This document shows positions 24,068 through 36,800 of a stretch of DNA of 64,000 bases, one piece after another. Under the pieces are notes generated by a model. The model was not told where the DNA came from, did no database searches, and was given only the letters and a program-made list of their open reading frames with translations. Position numbers and translations under genes: made by a program. Positions within the stretch are counted from its first letter, which is position 1. The number at the start of each line of letters is the position of its first letter. Source of the DNA: Plantago elongata (taxonomy: Eukaryota; Streptophyta; Magnoliopsida; Lamiales; Plantaginaceae); assembly GCA_036897095.1 (NCBI GenBank), contig JAYMSP010000122.1, positions 1 to 64,000 of the forward strand, given 5' to 3'.

Positions 24068-25270
24068 TACAAAATAAATTGAGGGGAGTCATAAGTTGAT
24101 AGTGGAATGGAGCTGGAGCGGAAAGGAAATGCATGAATTGATTCATGATGGAGATATAAGGTGGTTTAGGAGCGGTGATGGTATGTGTAGTTGGTATATG
24201 ATAGTTAAGATAGTGTATAAATTAGTTATGATATTTATCGTTTGAAAAAAATTATGGGAAAAAATAGCTTGATTAAGCCATAATTGGTGTAGGTGAACGT
24301 TCACGGCAGTCATAGACCAACTATAAATTGTGGTGTCATTGGTGGATTGTTTTGCAAAATTGATTGTAGTAGCTTATAAACTAGAAAGTGAACTTGTGCT
24401 TCAGTAACATCAGAACCTGGTTCTAGTAACATGGGATAAATCCATCTTACTTTCCAACATTTTACAATAGTACTCACTAATTTAAAGTTTTAAACTACGT
24501 CCTTAACATCTTCCTATAATACTATACAAATTCAAATCACTTACACAATAAATAATTCAAAAACAAACTTATTCTTAACTATTTCAATTTTAAGATACAA
24601 TATTACAATTATAATACTCAGTGGAATAAATACTTCTCATCAATAACTCTTTAATAAATCTCTATACGAAGAATAAATATCACAAATTTCGAAAAGTTAA
24701 ACCTACAACCTAAAAGAAGTTACGGGGATGCATCAGTTTGACACTCGACTACAAACGTCTTAATTCATCTTACCTAATGAATAATTACAAAACCAGTCCC
24801 CCATACATCAAATTTCTTTAATTTTTTTCCAAACACCAATTTCCCACCAACCATCTCCTCATCAAAAACATATTGTTCAGGTATTAGATAATCCTGTTTC
24901 CATTAAAGTTGAAGCTATGTATGCTCTTTGTTTAATAGCGTGAGTGACATAGAATTCAATGTACATTTAGATGGAAATAAATTTAAATTTATATTCCTAT
25001 TCAAATATTTAAATTATATGCCAATCAACTTTAATCCAAAAAAATAGCACCCTCCTAAAAATTGTCACTTTGATCCCAAAACCCTCACTGAAGCTGTCAC
25101 TTTCTCCCTACTCACTCCCCATTACCACCACTCTCGTTATCTTCTCCACCTTTTCACCGTTGCAGAGTTAAAATAGCTCAAAAATCAATTCCAAAAAAAC
25201 CAAATTCAAGAAACAGAGACCTGTAACCAAAACCTCTGTTCACTCTTCACCTTGCTTCTTCCAAATCCAA

Positions 25271-28059
25271 ATGCTGCACCCTATTCTTCTTCTCTTCTCT
25301 CTCTTTTCAGGTACTAAGTTCTTGTTTAGCACTCGATTATAATCGGGTTAAAAACACCTAAAAATCATCTATTTTAACCCGGTTTTCGACTTTTCACAAT
25401 TTTAAATCGCTTGCCAAACAACGTGTAATTGATTCTATTGACTATAGTTTAATACTTTGCGTTAATAGCTAAACTAATCCTTCTTCTTGATTTTTGACAG
25501 TTGTGGTAGAACCGACGACCTTCAAGCTAGTCAACAAGTGCCACCGCACCATATGGCCCGGAATACTCACCGGAGCGAACCGGCCAATCCTCTACCCGAC
25601 CGGCTTCACTCTCAGGCCCGACAAGTCAAGAACTTTACGCGTGCCCACAGGTTGGTCGGGCCGAATTTGGGCCCGAACACACTGCACCACCTCCCCCACC
25701 GGCCGATTCTCCTGCCCCGCTGCCGATTGCGCCTCCGGTAACGTAAAAATTGAATCTTTACTTCAGTTCCAGATTATAGTATGAAACTCCCATTTTGCAA
25801 ATTAGTTGTATGTACCTTGAGCTGAATTTGTTGTACCTTAGGTTAGATGAGAGTATGTTGGTAGTTAGTAACTAGTGGAATACTGAAGTGTAAATTGGCA
25901 TCAGGTAGAGTCGAATGCGCCGGAGCAGGTGCAATACCTCCTGCCACTCTGGCGGAGTTCACCCTCAACGGGGACCAAGGTCTAGATTTCTATGACGTGA
26001 GCTTGGTCGACGGGTATAACATCCCGATGCTGATTATACCTAGAGGTGGTGTGGGCGCGTGTAGTGCGACTGGGTGTTTGGTTGACTTGAATGGTGCGTG
26101 TCCTAGGGAGCTCATGGTGGTGCGTGGGAATGGGAGTAGGGAGGGTGTGGCGTGTAGGAGCGCGTGTGAGGCGTTTGGGGAGCCGGCGTATTGTTGTAGT
26201 GAGGGGTATAATACGCCTGAGACATGTGGACCTTCGGTTTATTCACAGTTTTTTAAGCATGCTTGTCCGAGGTCGTATAGCTATGCCTATGATGATGGGA
26301 CGAGTACGTTTACGTGTAATGGGGCGGATTATATCATCATCTTTTGTCCCTTGCCTTATACCAGGTGAAGTTTCTTGTCAATGTCTCTTGTATTGCATTT
26401 CTTTTCTTATTGTACCTGTAGACTGTCGTTCAGTTAAATAATTTATGCAGTCTTGATTGAAATGAAGGGAGAGTAATGTAGGAAAGGAAAGAGTCATTGA
26501 ATTCAAAATGAAGTGGGAATAGAATGGTCATTGTGTTTCTTGTTCTTCAGTGGGAACTGTTTCTATTTCTTGGCATTATCGTGACCTTGAAAGTTTGTAG
26601 GTAAGCAATGTGATGATGTGAAATGATTATCAAATGTGTGAGCAAAATATTGCAATGGTGACTATTTTAGCTAAGAGAATATTATAGTCCCTGCAATCAA
26701 CAAGAGTAGAAGCTTAAGTAAATCACCCCGTGTGATCACCTCTAGTAGTCGTCTGTGGAATAATGTTGTGTAGACTTCTGTTTGAAATGTTCACTTGAAA
26801 TTTGAGACACTGGAATATCTAATTATTGTTTGATTTAAGGAGTTGCCCAGTGATCATTTGATCGTTCAACTATGATATACTCCTGCTATATGTCATGGTG
26901 AAAAAAAAGAAGGAAAATATGTTGTTGCAGTGGTGACACTAATTCAATTTGGACCCTGGAGGGATCTATTCAGTTAACTCGGACACTATTTCTTACTCCA
27001 TGCTGATTAATGAAAGTAGATTCTTAAAAGTATACCCTGCTTAGTCATCTCTACTAATTTTTGCCTTAGGCACCTGCATCTATAGAGCAAGTTCGTTTTT
27101 GAAGACATTGCATAGACTTCAGTTTGAGGCAAAACACACAGCTGCTTGAGTTCTTATAGTTCATACTATCCTACTTCAAACTTGATCAGCATAGAATTCA
27201 ATCTAGTGCAATTTAAGAAATTGGTCTAGTGAACATTTCACCTCAATTGAATGAATAAGAACAAGACAGTTTCAATCTAATGAGTTATAAAGCAAATATT
27301 TTTATCTTTCATATTTTCTAGCTTGTTGGCAAATCTTCTACTGATACAAGTTTGTGGGTATAGTTGTGTAGAAGGTTTGTGATATTCTTCGTGTAAATGC
27401 TTTAACTTTCTGTTCTTATTTTCTTTTATATTTTTCTATCATACTGCACTCCTGTTTTTTTTTTTTTCCTTTAGATTTAGTTTATTGTTTTTACAGCATG
27501 CTATTACCAAATACTGTGCTTGTTTTCTGATCCACAGTTTGCATATGTAGAAATAATCACCGACATCATGGTGAACTCATAATCTGTTTGATTGCACACC
27601 GTTTTCTCTTCTTCTAAGTTTGGAGTTCTTTGTTTTGTTTACTGTCTGATAAATTTTATCTAGCGACAAGACGTGAATCACTTACAACTGAAACATGGAG
27701 ACAGCATTGTTTTAAATTTATCTGTAGTGTCAATGGGGAAACCGTTCAATTTGTTGTTTTATATCCTATCACTATCTTAGATTCTGGATGCTGTAATCCA
27801 CTTTTAGCTATAACTTTCACGTTTAGGACCTTTTAGCTGTAGTCATATGAGTTATCATCTTTAACACAGGAAGACACTCACCATTTGTCATTGTGATATT
27901 TTATATATAATATTCAATCTGGAAGAACTGACCCTGTTTGCATACAGTCAAAAATTTCTGGAAACTCGCAATGATACAGCAGATTTACCATTGGTGAACA
28001 AAACCATGATGCATATTGGGAGGCATCACGTGAGGCTAGTGTCATCAGGTTCGTCTTAA
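25271..28059 (+). CDS. Thaumatin-like protein (PR-5 family), four exons
   Basis: Exons 25271-25310, 25501-25737, 25905-26364 and 27948-28059 join in frame to 282 residues. Exon 1 encodes a hydrophobic signal peptide (MLHPILLLFSLFS). The mature part has all 16 cysteines of the thaumatin fold and family blocks such as TFKLVNKCHRTIWPGIL, PTGWSGRIWARTHC, ATLAEFTLNG, LDFYDVSLVDGYNIPM, AYCCSEGYNTPETC and SYSYAYDDGTSTFTC, including the acidic residues of the REDDD cleft. The PR-5 signature CxTGDC reads CPAADC here. Such proteins are secreted to the apoplast and many bind beta-glucans. The last exon adds a short tail (SQKFLETRNDTADLPL...) that is joined at the same AG/T position as in the thaumatin gene at 37159 but is otherwise unlike it and has no hydrophobic end. 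If intron 3 (1.58 kb) is retained, the protein ends at 26368 with YTR. Confidence 0.85.
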
Positions 28060-28519
28060 ATGCACATATTTGGATCTTTAGCTTTGCATCATTTTATGGA
28101 TACTTGCAACTCAAGTTGATACCTTGTGCACGTGGAAGTTTCATTTTATCTTAGGGGTGTAAGTTTAGTTTATTAACGTATGTAAGCTTTTGTGTCCCTG
28201 TAGGAAGATAATCTTAGGCTGTATACTTTTGTAGTTTGGTTGGGTTACGAACATACATGTAAATGTTCCTCTATATTATTGGTGAAATTTCAGAAATTTT
28301 GCTTGGTTGAACCTTTTCAGGCTGATTATTACACCATTTACGGATTACTGAATTCAAAGACTCGGCACTTATGCAATGATATATTAGCAGTCACTGCACC
28401 ATGGATCTGACAGTTCACATCTACACTTCATGGTTCGCATATGGCCTGAGCATTCCCGTTGCTGGTAGAGCGCGGCAGCTGCTGACGGATATAATATATC
28501 TTTCTGCATTCCTCGTGAT

Positions 28520-28800
28520 TTATAGATACAGTACTGGTAAATCAAGTGCTTGTACATGGATAGATTGAGGCAATACGTCTAAATGTGCTTTCTTTAAGGT
28601 GACTTGAAACAGTTACAATAAAAGACGTTACTGTCGTTATAGCTACTTGTTGTCGAACGGGGCATTCTTTTTCTAACTGGTGATTCTCTATCGACTCTGA
28701 TCAGGACGTGGGACTTCTTACTTGCGTACTTAACTTTGCTCGAATAAGTTAGATCGCATTCGTTGTTTAATTTCTGCTGTACTACCTGCCTTTTGTGAGG
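28520..28800 (+). repeat. Segmental repeat, left copy
   Basis: About 280 bases downstream of the first thaumatin-like gene (landmarks AATACGTCTAAATGTG, TTTCTTTAAGGTGACTTGAA, CTAACTGGTGATT, GTGGGACTTCTTA) match 34145-34410 in the same orientation with many differences. The copies bracket the decayed F-box/cyclin region. The sequence has no clear coding content. Confidence 0.65.
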
Positions 28801-29195
28801 GCGGATCCCTTTTCAAGCTAAAAAAGGACGTATGGATGTTTTCATGTAAACAATAATGTTTATCGGTGAACATTCGGTAGATTCGTAAACTTTCTATTTT
28901 CGTCATATTGGCTATTCGACTTCTGTGTCTTGACGTTTTATGTTGTTTTCGATAATTAATTATTTTAGACATAGATTAATTTTTAATTATTACTCAAATC
29001 CATCTTTGAATGGATGTAAAGTTTTGACGCTTTTCATTTTATAACCATTATGTTTCTCGCTCGTTCGAGCTCAAGGTGATGAATGATGATCTAGAGTTCA
29101 ATTATACAAATATTGTAATTTGTTTCTAAAACATCATGCAACAATTTGAAAATATAATTCCTCCAAGAAATTTTGTATTATGAACAATAAATACA

Positions 29196-30061
29196 TCAGG
29201 TGCGTTTCAATATCATGGCGTTGTTTAATCTCCAGTAAACAGTTCGTTCAATCCCAATTGAATTTTGCAAGAAACAACACCAAACTTCGTTAAATATATT
29301 ACACTTGTCATACAAGAATACTATAAATATGATGACGATATATCAAAGTACTAACAATATATTATCATTAAACCAAAATTTGGGAAGGTGTTGTAGCCAC
29401 AATTTCACTATAATTAACGGTTAACTGATTTTAACTTTGATTACGAATTAATTTTAAGTTATAATCAAAATATATTTAATTGAGTGGTTATGAATTTTTT
29501 GAAGTATAGTTTTATTATGTCATCACTAGATAAATGTGAAATACGAAAACATAATCGACTCGAATAAAATTGACTATTAATTTACTTGTGAAACATCCCG
29601 TACAATTCCATGGGCTAGTGAATTTTAGAATCACCAGGAGTGCTTACATAGCAAAGAAGCGGTTACCAATGTATTATGGTAGGTTGGCGACTCGGACTAA
29701 GCTCGAAACTTGGATGAAGCAACTAAAAAATGGACTGGGATGGATGTGTGGATCTGGAAGCAGGATGGGCCGAAAGATGAGCCGTGGAATAAAATGTTTA
29801 GTGTTGCCAGCTCTGCTCTTGGTGCGCCCATATCGATCATAGGAGTGGGTGAAATTCTGATTAGGAAGACGCAAGGCTTCTCGCTCTATATCTATGATCC
29901 GGAAAATTAACTCTGTTAAGCTATCATATATCAATGGACCGGATGATGATCACATAGGTCTTTATGTCACAACTTTAGTATCACCATTTCCAGATGATTG
30001 TGACCTGAATCAAGGTGAAAAGGAGCTCAGTTTCCTGCTTAATGAACAGTTGAAGTTATGA
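29196..30061 (+). pseudogene. F-box protein relic A (CPR1/CPR30-like)
   Basis: A decayed member of the F-box family with an F-box-associated interaction domain. The left end retains only the end of the F-box ([20 protein letters not shown]); the core F-box and much of the middle are missing. The right part keeps DVWIWKQDGPKDEPWNKM, IGVGEILIRKTQGF and LVSPFPDDCDLNQGEKE, in more than one frame. It matches genes B and C to the right, so the three are tandem duplicates. Intact family members are substrate receptors of SCF ubiquitin ligases. There are several frame disruptions and a large internal loss. Confidence 0.75.
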
Positions 30062-30477
30062 TGTTGTTTTGAGTAATGTAACTAGACAAACATATTTGCA
30101 TTTTTTTTCCATTTGGAATTTATCAATTTCTCAAGTATATTTGGATCAGAATGTTGTTATTCTTATAAAATGCTTTTGTTTACCTGGTTCCATGTATAAT
30201 ATTGCACAGTGAATATGATTCTCTAACATATAATCTGGACTTGTTTTGATTATCTCCAGAGGTGGAGAATCTCTACCATGCTTTCGTGTTCATAGAGTTC
30301 CGTAATAATGATAGGCTGTCCTTGAACTTGTACAGAACTTATCGAACTTTACAATGTTTTCATCTATATCCAGTTAAAAGAATGAGCAAGTCTTTGATTA
30401 TAAGCTTTTCTACCTTAGGAGCAATGAACAAATGAACAAACACCAAAAACAACAACTACCCTTTTCAGAACGGCCTC

Positions 30478-30905
30478 ATGGCTATTGACCACAATGCTCA
30501 AAGATCAATCTTTCTTGACACCCTCTACTGTGATGAGGTAGCATTCGAAGATAATGATGATGATGATGAAAAACTGTTGGAGAATAAAGATTTTGGTCCA
30601 AATCAGGTGCTGATTGAGCAAGATTTGATGTGGGATGATGAAGAGCTTGAGTCCTTTTTTGATGGAGAACGAAACATATTTTATCACTCCTAAATCTCAG
30701 GGTAGAAAGGAGGCTGTTGAGTGGATTCTCAAGGTGAATTCCATTATGGGTTTTCAGCCTTAACTGCAATTCTTGCTGTGAACTACTTGGACAGGTTTCT
30801 TGCAATCTTGAGTTTCAGGAAGATAAGCAGCCATGTGTTTTGCAGCTTGCTGCTGTTACTTGTCTGTCTTTAGCTGCTAAAGTTGAAGATACTAGTGTTT
30901 CTCTC
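30478..30905 (+). pseudogene. D-type cyclin (CYCD3-like) relic
   Basis: A broken and truncated cyclin. The left frame starts near MAIDHNAQRSIFLDTLYCDE, with the retinoblastoma-binding LxCxE motif as LYCDE, and continues to LIEQDLMWDDEELESFF, both typical of plant CYCD3. After a frame change come pieces of the cyclin box: EAVEWILKVN, LAVNYLDRFL and LAAVTCLSLAAKVEDT, each in its own frame. Homology stops at about 30905, in the middle of the cyclin box, where an unrelated G/C-rich sequence begins. Intact CYCD3 activates CDKA at G1/S. This copy cannot encode a working cyclin. Confidence 0.8.
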
Positions 30906-31318
30906 TGGGAAGCACGGGACGTGCAAATTCCGCGAGTCCCCGCTCGGGAACATTTCCAGGGACGGGACGTCCCGGAGCCGAAATTAGTACTGGGACGTTT
31001 TCCAGGTCTAATTCTCAATAATTCGCCTGAGAGAAAAAAAAAAACCCAAAAACGAAAATTGGACCTGGAAAGAACAGAGAAACCGTATCGCTCTGCACAA
31101 AGTGGCGATTTGCTTCCAATTTGCTGGGCTGCTTCCGATTTGCTTCCGGTTTGATTCAGATAATCAGGTTTGCTTCCGATTTTGCTCTTCTCTGCTGGCC
31201 GTTCTCTGTAGTCTCTTCTCTACATGATCGAATAAACATTTGAGTCCAGACTATTACATGGTTATACAGTATCATCTCGATTCATATAGGTCAATCTGGC
31301 TTCGTTTGTAGGTTACAT
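30906..31318. other. G/C-rich unassigned segment between cyclin relic and F-box relic B
   Basis: Bases 30906-31010 are much richer in G/C than their surroundings and contain repeated GGGACG words and the palindrome GGGACGTCCC. The next 300 bases contain four spaced TTGCTTCC words and may be the old leader of F-box relic B. I do not recognise the segment. It begins exactly where cyclin homology stops, so it may mark an insertion or rearrangement junction. Confidence 0.4.
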
Positions 31319-32555
31319 ATGGAGCGTCTGGTTAATAAATGTCGACGTATCTCGGCAGGATCAATCTGGCTTCTTCGTTCCTTTCTCAATCTTTCAGCTT
31401 TCAGAAGAAAACCTGATCCTGCTGGAATTTTGGAAGTTCCGGATTTGATAATTGAAATCTTGTTACGCTTGCCCGTCAAATCACTCTTGAAGTTCAGGTG
31501 TGTTTCGAAATCATGGTGTTGTGTTGTTTGATCTCCTGTAAACATTTCGTTCAATCCCAATTGAACTTTGCAAGAAACAACATGAATTATGTACGTGTTC
31601 TTGTTTCACCAGACATTGCCGGGGAATCAGGCTCTTTGCCTGATCAGAACAAGCATTATAATTTGGATGGCTTGCTGAATAAAGTAGATGTTGATGTAGC
31701 TGAGCTTTACTATCCCCTGAGTAATGAAGAAGCAACTTCGTTTGTATTTATTGGTTCCTATAATGGACTCTGTTGTGCAGGCATTGAATTACGCAAGTCA
31801 CTGTTGTGCATCGAAACACGCAAGTTATGCTTGTTCGTCTAGAATCCATCCACCCGAAAATACAGAATATTGCCTAATGGTACGACGAATAAGTATTGTG
31901 TACCAACATAGGGTTTGGTTTTGATGGTGCTGATTACGAGGTCGTGTTGATATCGTATAAATTCCATCCTGCAATCAGGAAGAATGCTATAAAATCATAT
32001 AGTTCAAGAGTTAATGCTTGGAAGAGAGTATACGTAGGTGATGAGGTGATGCCTTTTGATATGAGTGGATATAACAGATTCGGGAAGTTTGCTAATGGTA
32101 AGCTCTACTGGATAGGAGTAGATGGAGGGGACCTTTTCTATTTCGATTTTGGAAGTGAGGCTTACGGAACTGAGCCACTACCAAGCTCTACTGCGTCTGA
32201 CGTATCCTTAGAAGTGCTTGGAGAATGCCTTTGTCTGATTTCCAATCACAACACTAGTATGGATGTGTGGGTTTTAAAGCAGAATGGGTCGTGGAATAAA
32301 ATGGTGAGTATTGACATTCAGCACTCGTGTTCTACTGTGCCGAAACCCAAATGGATGACAAGAGAGGGTGAAATTTTGATCAGTATGTTCGACTCGGGAG
32401 TCTTCAAATTCTACAATCCGAGATGTAACTCACTTCAGCTATCGAATACTATCGAAGGATCTTCTCGTCGTCGTCAAACAGATGTCTATGTCACAACTTT
32501 AGTATCACCATTTCCAGATGTATCAAGTTGTAAAATATCAAGCCCTGTTTCTTAA
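31319..32555 (+). pseudogene. F-box protein relic B (CPR1/CPR30-like)
   Basis: It starts MERLVNKCRRISAG and carries a good F-box ([20 protein letters not shown] then RCVSKSW). The frame is then lost and the homologous protein continues in other frames: LISCKHFVQSQLNFARNN to about 31842, then GFGFDGADYEVVLISYKF through LVSPFPD from about 31915 to 32555. The F-box-associated (kelch-like) half is long and well preserved, which suggests recent inactivation. At least two breaks are visible. Without RNA data, a short F-box-only product or a rescuing intron cannot be excluded. Confidence 0.75.
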
Positions 32556-32580
32556 ATGTGGCTTCGTTAGTAGGTTACAC

Positions 32581-33815
32581 ATGGAGTGTTTGAGTAATGA
32601 AGGACGACGAATCTCAGGATTAATAATCTGGGTACGTTCCTTTCCCCATCTTTCAGCTATCAGAAGAAAACCTGCTAGAATTTGCGAAATCCCGGAAGAT
32701 TTGATTATTGAAATCTTGTTACGGTTGCCCGTCAAATCACTCTTGAAGTTCAGGTGCGTTTCAAAATCATGGCGTTGTTTGATCTCCAGTAAACAGTTCG
32801 TTCAATCTCAATTGAATGTTGCAAGAAACAACACCAAACTTCATTACGTCTGGAAACGAAACTGGTGGAAGTGTAACAATATTATTTGGATGGCTTACTG
32901 AATAAATCAGATGTTGATATACTAGCTAAATTCCGTTTCAAAAAAAAGAATGAACATATACCAGCTAAATTTTACACTCCCTTGTGTAAAAATGAAATAT
33001 ATTCTGATAATCTGTTTATTGGTTCCTGTAATGGACTCTGTTGTGCAATGATCTAACCATTAAGTGACCTGGGCGAAAAAAGTGTGTTCGTTTGAAATCC
33101 ATCCACAAGAAAATCCATAGCATTGCCTTACATGTGTGCTTTGCCGAATACACGTGCTATAGTTGCCAACATAGGGTTTGGTTTTGATGGTGCCGATTAC
33201 AAGGTATTGGCAATGTATTCAGGCGGAAAGAACGCTGTAAGATTATATAGTTCAAGAATAAATTCATGGAAGACAATAGATGATGACAAGTTGACGCTGC
33301 TTATTGGTATGCATACAAATGACAGATTAGGGAAGTTTGCTAATGGTAAGCTCTACTGGATAATGGAAGCTGCGAAAAAACTTTTCTATTTCGATTTAGG
33401 AAGTGAGGCTTACGGAACTGAGTCACTACCAAGTTCTTTGGCAATGGGTTCTCATTACTTAGAAGTGCTCGGAGAAAACCTGTCTATAATTCCGTGTAGA
33501 GAAACTAGCACGGATGTGTGGATCTTGAAGCGGGAAGGGTCGAAATATGAGCCGTGGAAGTGGAATAAAATGCTTCGTATTGCCAACCCTGTTCCTGGTC
33601 CTATTATAGGAGTGGGGGAAATTTGGACTGGGAAGCTGACCAGCTCGCGAGGCTTCTATTTCTATTTCTATGATTCGAAAAGTAACTCACTTATGCGATC
33701 ACATATCAACGTATCTTATGTGTTTCTAGGCATTTATGTCGCAAGTTTAGTATCACCATTTCCAGCTGAGTGTGACCTGAGTCAAGATGAAAGGAGCTTA
33801 AATTGCTTAATATGA
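32581..33815 (+). pseudogene. F-box protein relic C (CPR1/CPR30-like)
   Basis: It begins [17 protein letters not shown], with the F-box [20 protein letters not shown] and [20 protein letters not shown]. This frame stops at 32901. The interaction-domain half resumes in frame from about 33170 (GFGFDGADYKVLAMYSGG) and runs uninterrupted to 33815, ending SPFPAECDLSQDERSLNCLI. The segment between (about 32900-33120) has several stops. It lies only 25 bases after relic B. The sequence downstream (33826 on) matches the sequence downstream of relic A (30062 on), confirming tandem duplication. Confidence 0.75.
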
Positions 33816-36800
33816 ACTTTTGAAGTTATGATGTTGTTTTGAGTGATGTCACTGGACACATATATTTGCATTTTAAATCCATTTGGAATTTATTAGTTTC
33901 TCAAGTATATTTTGATCAGATGTTATTCTTATACCTGGTTACATATATGGCAACATTGATCTGGAGTTGTTTCAGTTTTGATGTTTTGATTCACTCCAGA
34001 ACAATATGATCTGGCTACATTTTCCGGTTGCTTTCTAACGAGACATAAAGTAGATCATAGAATCTCATCGAACTTATAAAAAAGTGTGCGGATCTCTGGC
34101 CTTCTTTCCCTTTCTTCTGAGTTCTGACTTCTCCTGTTTTTTATATACACTGGTAGATCAATTGCTTGTACATGCATGGTTAGATTCAGGTAATACGTCT
34201 AAATATGTTTTCTTTAAGGTGACTGAAACGGCAAGTATAAACGCTGTTACTAGTTTCTTCTGGGTTACTTGTCTTCGAACGAGGCATTCTCTTCTAACTG
34301 GTGATTGTATCGACTCTCAGGATGTGGGACTTCTTATGTACTATTATACTCGACTTTGTTGGAATGAGCTTAGGTCGTCCTCCTTTGTTTAATTTACGCG
34401 TGCCTTTTGTGCTTCTGTAGAAAATGCTGTTTGAACTGCAGGTACAATGCTGGAAAACAGAACCCAGAAGCATCGAGCCAAAGGAACGAGTAACTTGCAT
34501 ACAACTTAAGCATGTCGCCATAGGTCGATTTTGGGTTAATTGGTGCAAGGGGGAGCAATTCATGATTCTTTCTGCTTCTGGTTTGACAGGAATGGACAAC
34601 ATCGATCACAGGTTGCATACCAAGTTTCTGTTTCTTTATGATCATATAGCCTCACAGGAACTGTCAACTCAAACAAAGCATCGCCAGCAGAAGACTTGAA
34701 TGCAAGACAAAAGACAAAGCATGGGTGAAAGTGAAAGAAAAGAGGAAATGATTCGAGCTGAAAATTAGAAGAACGGGCGAACTAAGAAAGGGTAGAACGT
34801 GAAAAGCAGCTCACACTTGCCTTTAGAGTGGGAGCGTTGGAAGGAAGAATTCAAATCTCCTCGTGAAATTCAATCCTTTAGATGATCGAGTAGTTTAAAC
34901 TTTAAATAGAGGTCGAAGTTATCCTTCGAGGCTAAATTTAAATCAAATGCAAGTTGAGGCAAAGTTGAAATTTTTGTCAAAAGGCAGAGAAATTGAGTCC
35001 ACTTTTGCATAAAAAAATCAACACTTTAACCCAGAGGCGACATTCTTTGTGGCTCTTTTGGTTAAAAACTGCTTTTGGAGGACACAAATTTCATCATCCT
35101 TGGTACAAAAGTGGGTTCAATGGTCCATGCAGTCGTGTGATAAGGGTTGCAATACACTTACTTCTCAAGCTATTTTCACATGTCCGATCTCTTTTGATCT
35201 AGCACATTAGCTCGATGAATCGACTGGACTACTTAGGTAGAGTCCTGGAGCTCGAGGTGCATAATATTGATAAGGGTAACTCAAACCCTCCCTCTAATTT
35301 GCTCGCTATCTTAAATTCCTTGAGTTTGGAATGATATCTTTGGTGAATTGGTGCATTCGATTTCTTTGTACCTTTATTAGTTAATGATTTTGTCCATTTT
35401 GTTGCTATGGCCGATTGGTGGTGTAACAGTTTTCATGCCTCGATGGTCAAAGTTTACAGCGTTTTACCGGAGCATCAAAAGACGAGCTGGCTAAAAGCAT
35501 CCAAGCTAGAATCATTCTGCGCACAATAACTACCATAGAAATACTCTTTTAATCCAATGAGAATGGGCAATTGTTTTGATAAAAGTAACTTTTTTTTGTC
35601 AATACATACTATAGTTCTAATAAAAATTAAATATAGTACAATAACGTCTGTATATAAATTATTCAGATGTAGATACAACACTTATAAAAAAATCATCAAT
35701 GCTATATATTACTTACTTGTTTCAGATCAAATTTTCTTATTTCACTTTTTCAAGTTAAACTTTTTGAGTTGTAACTGTGAATTATTATTTAACCCTACAT
35801 GTAACATGATGAAATTGATGAAATTTCATTGACTGAACTGAACTTTTAGAAAGTACTAAAAATTTAAACATGTATGATCTCAAAATTATGCTATATTAAT
35901 TTTATTTTAATATAAAATATAAATGTACAACTATACCCTTATTTTAAATATAATTAAATTTCTTCAATATAATTTTATATGATATAATCTCCCAAACCTA
36001 TCCAACACTTGAACAAAATCTCCCAAACATATCCAATTTAATTAATTTCTTCAATATAATTATAATTTTATAATTTAATCATCAATTCATCATCTTCATC
36101 CTTGTTCTTTGTTGTCCCTCCATAGCTTAACAATAATCCAAATTCCCTCGAGCAGAAAGGAAACAAAAAACAATTAATTGTCTCAAATCCAACCAAATAC
36201 TACTTGTCTACTTAATATCATTGGATTGATTAGAGAAGGATGAATATGCAAAACGTTAAACTGGATTTTGGCACTCAGCTCTCGCCACTTTTGGAATGAA
36301 TTTGTCAAATTAAAATTTGGTTGTGATCTATTGATATTAAGAACTAGGGTTTTTGATACATAATTGTCGACAAACGATATTCATTAAATTTTATCGATAT
36401 GGCATATCGGGAAGGATGCATCTCTAATCATTTAATTACTTGTTATTAAGAAAGATTATATGTATCGGTATATAATATTAAAAATAGTTTCTATATTACA
36501 AGGTTATTATAGTAAATTCATATTTTGATAGAGCTTTTTTATTATTAGAAATTCATCATAGCTAAAATTATTAAATAATTGAATTCGAACTAAAATGGAC
36601 GGATCAGATTGAATTATATATCACGTGACAAGCATTTAACGAGGATTTGTATTCAGATCGATACGAAGTGAACCTGAGAATAAAAAAGACCATGTAAGAA
36701 TAAATTTTATATCTTCCATCAATCTTGTGAAACATAATTTGAAGTTTGTGGTGGATCCTGCAACTGCAAGTAGTAGTACCAAAGATGCTCAAATGGTCAC

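Larger units (their letters stand above)
19290..25270. other. Large intergenic region with repeats
   Basis: No gene could be supported here. It contains a MITE-like copy (19785-19912), a SINE copy (22430-22522), a possible hAT-type MITE (22536-22650) and a Stowaway MITE (23897-24067). The interval 23280-23450 is extremely A/T-rich. Bases 25000-25270 are C-rich and probably include promoter and leader of the thaumatin-like gene. Confidence 0.55.

Noticed and set aside
26091-26441. Arg/Val-rich frame overlapping exon 3 of the first thaumatin-like gene
   Set aside because: A shifted-frame shadow of the cysteine-rich exon; the true frame carries all conserved thaumatin residues.
34424-34699. 91-codon frame after the segmental repeat
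   Set aside because: No recognisable domain, no supporting context and no conservation with the left repeat copy.
34700-35470. Possible old transposable-element remnant
   Set aside because: Composition differs from the A/T-rich flanks, but no ends, domain or repeat copy could be identified.
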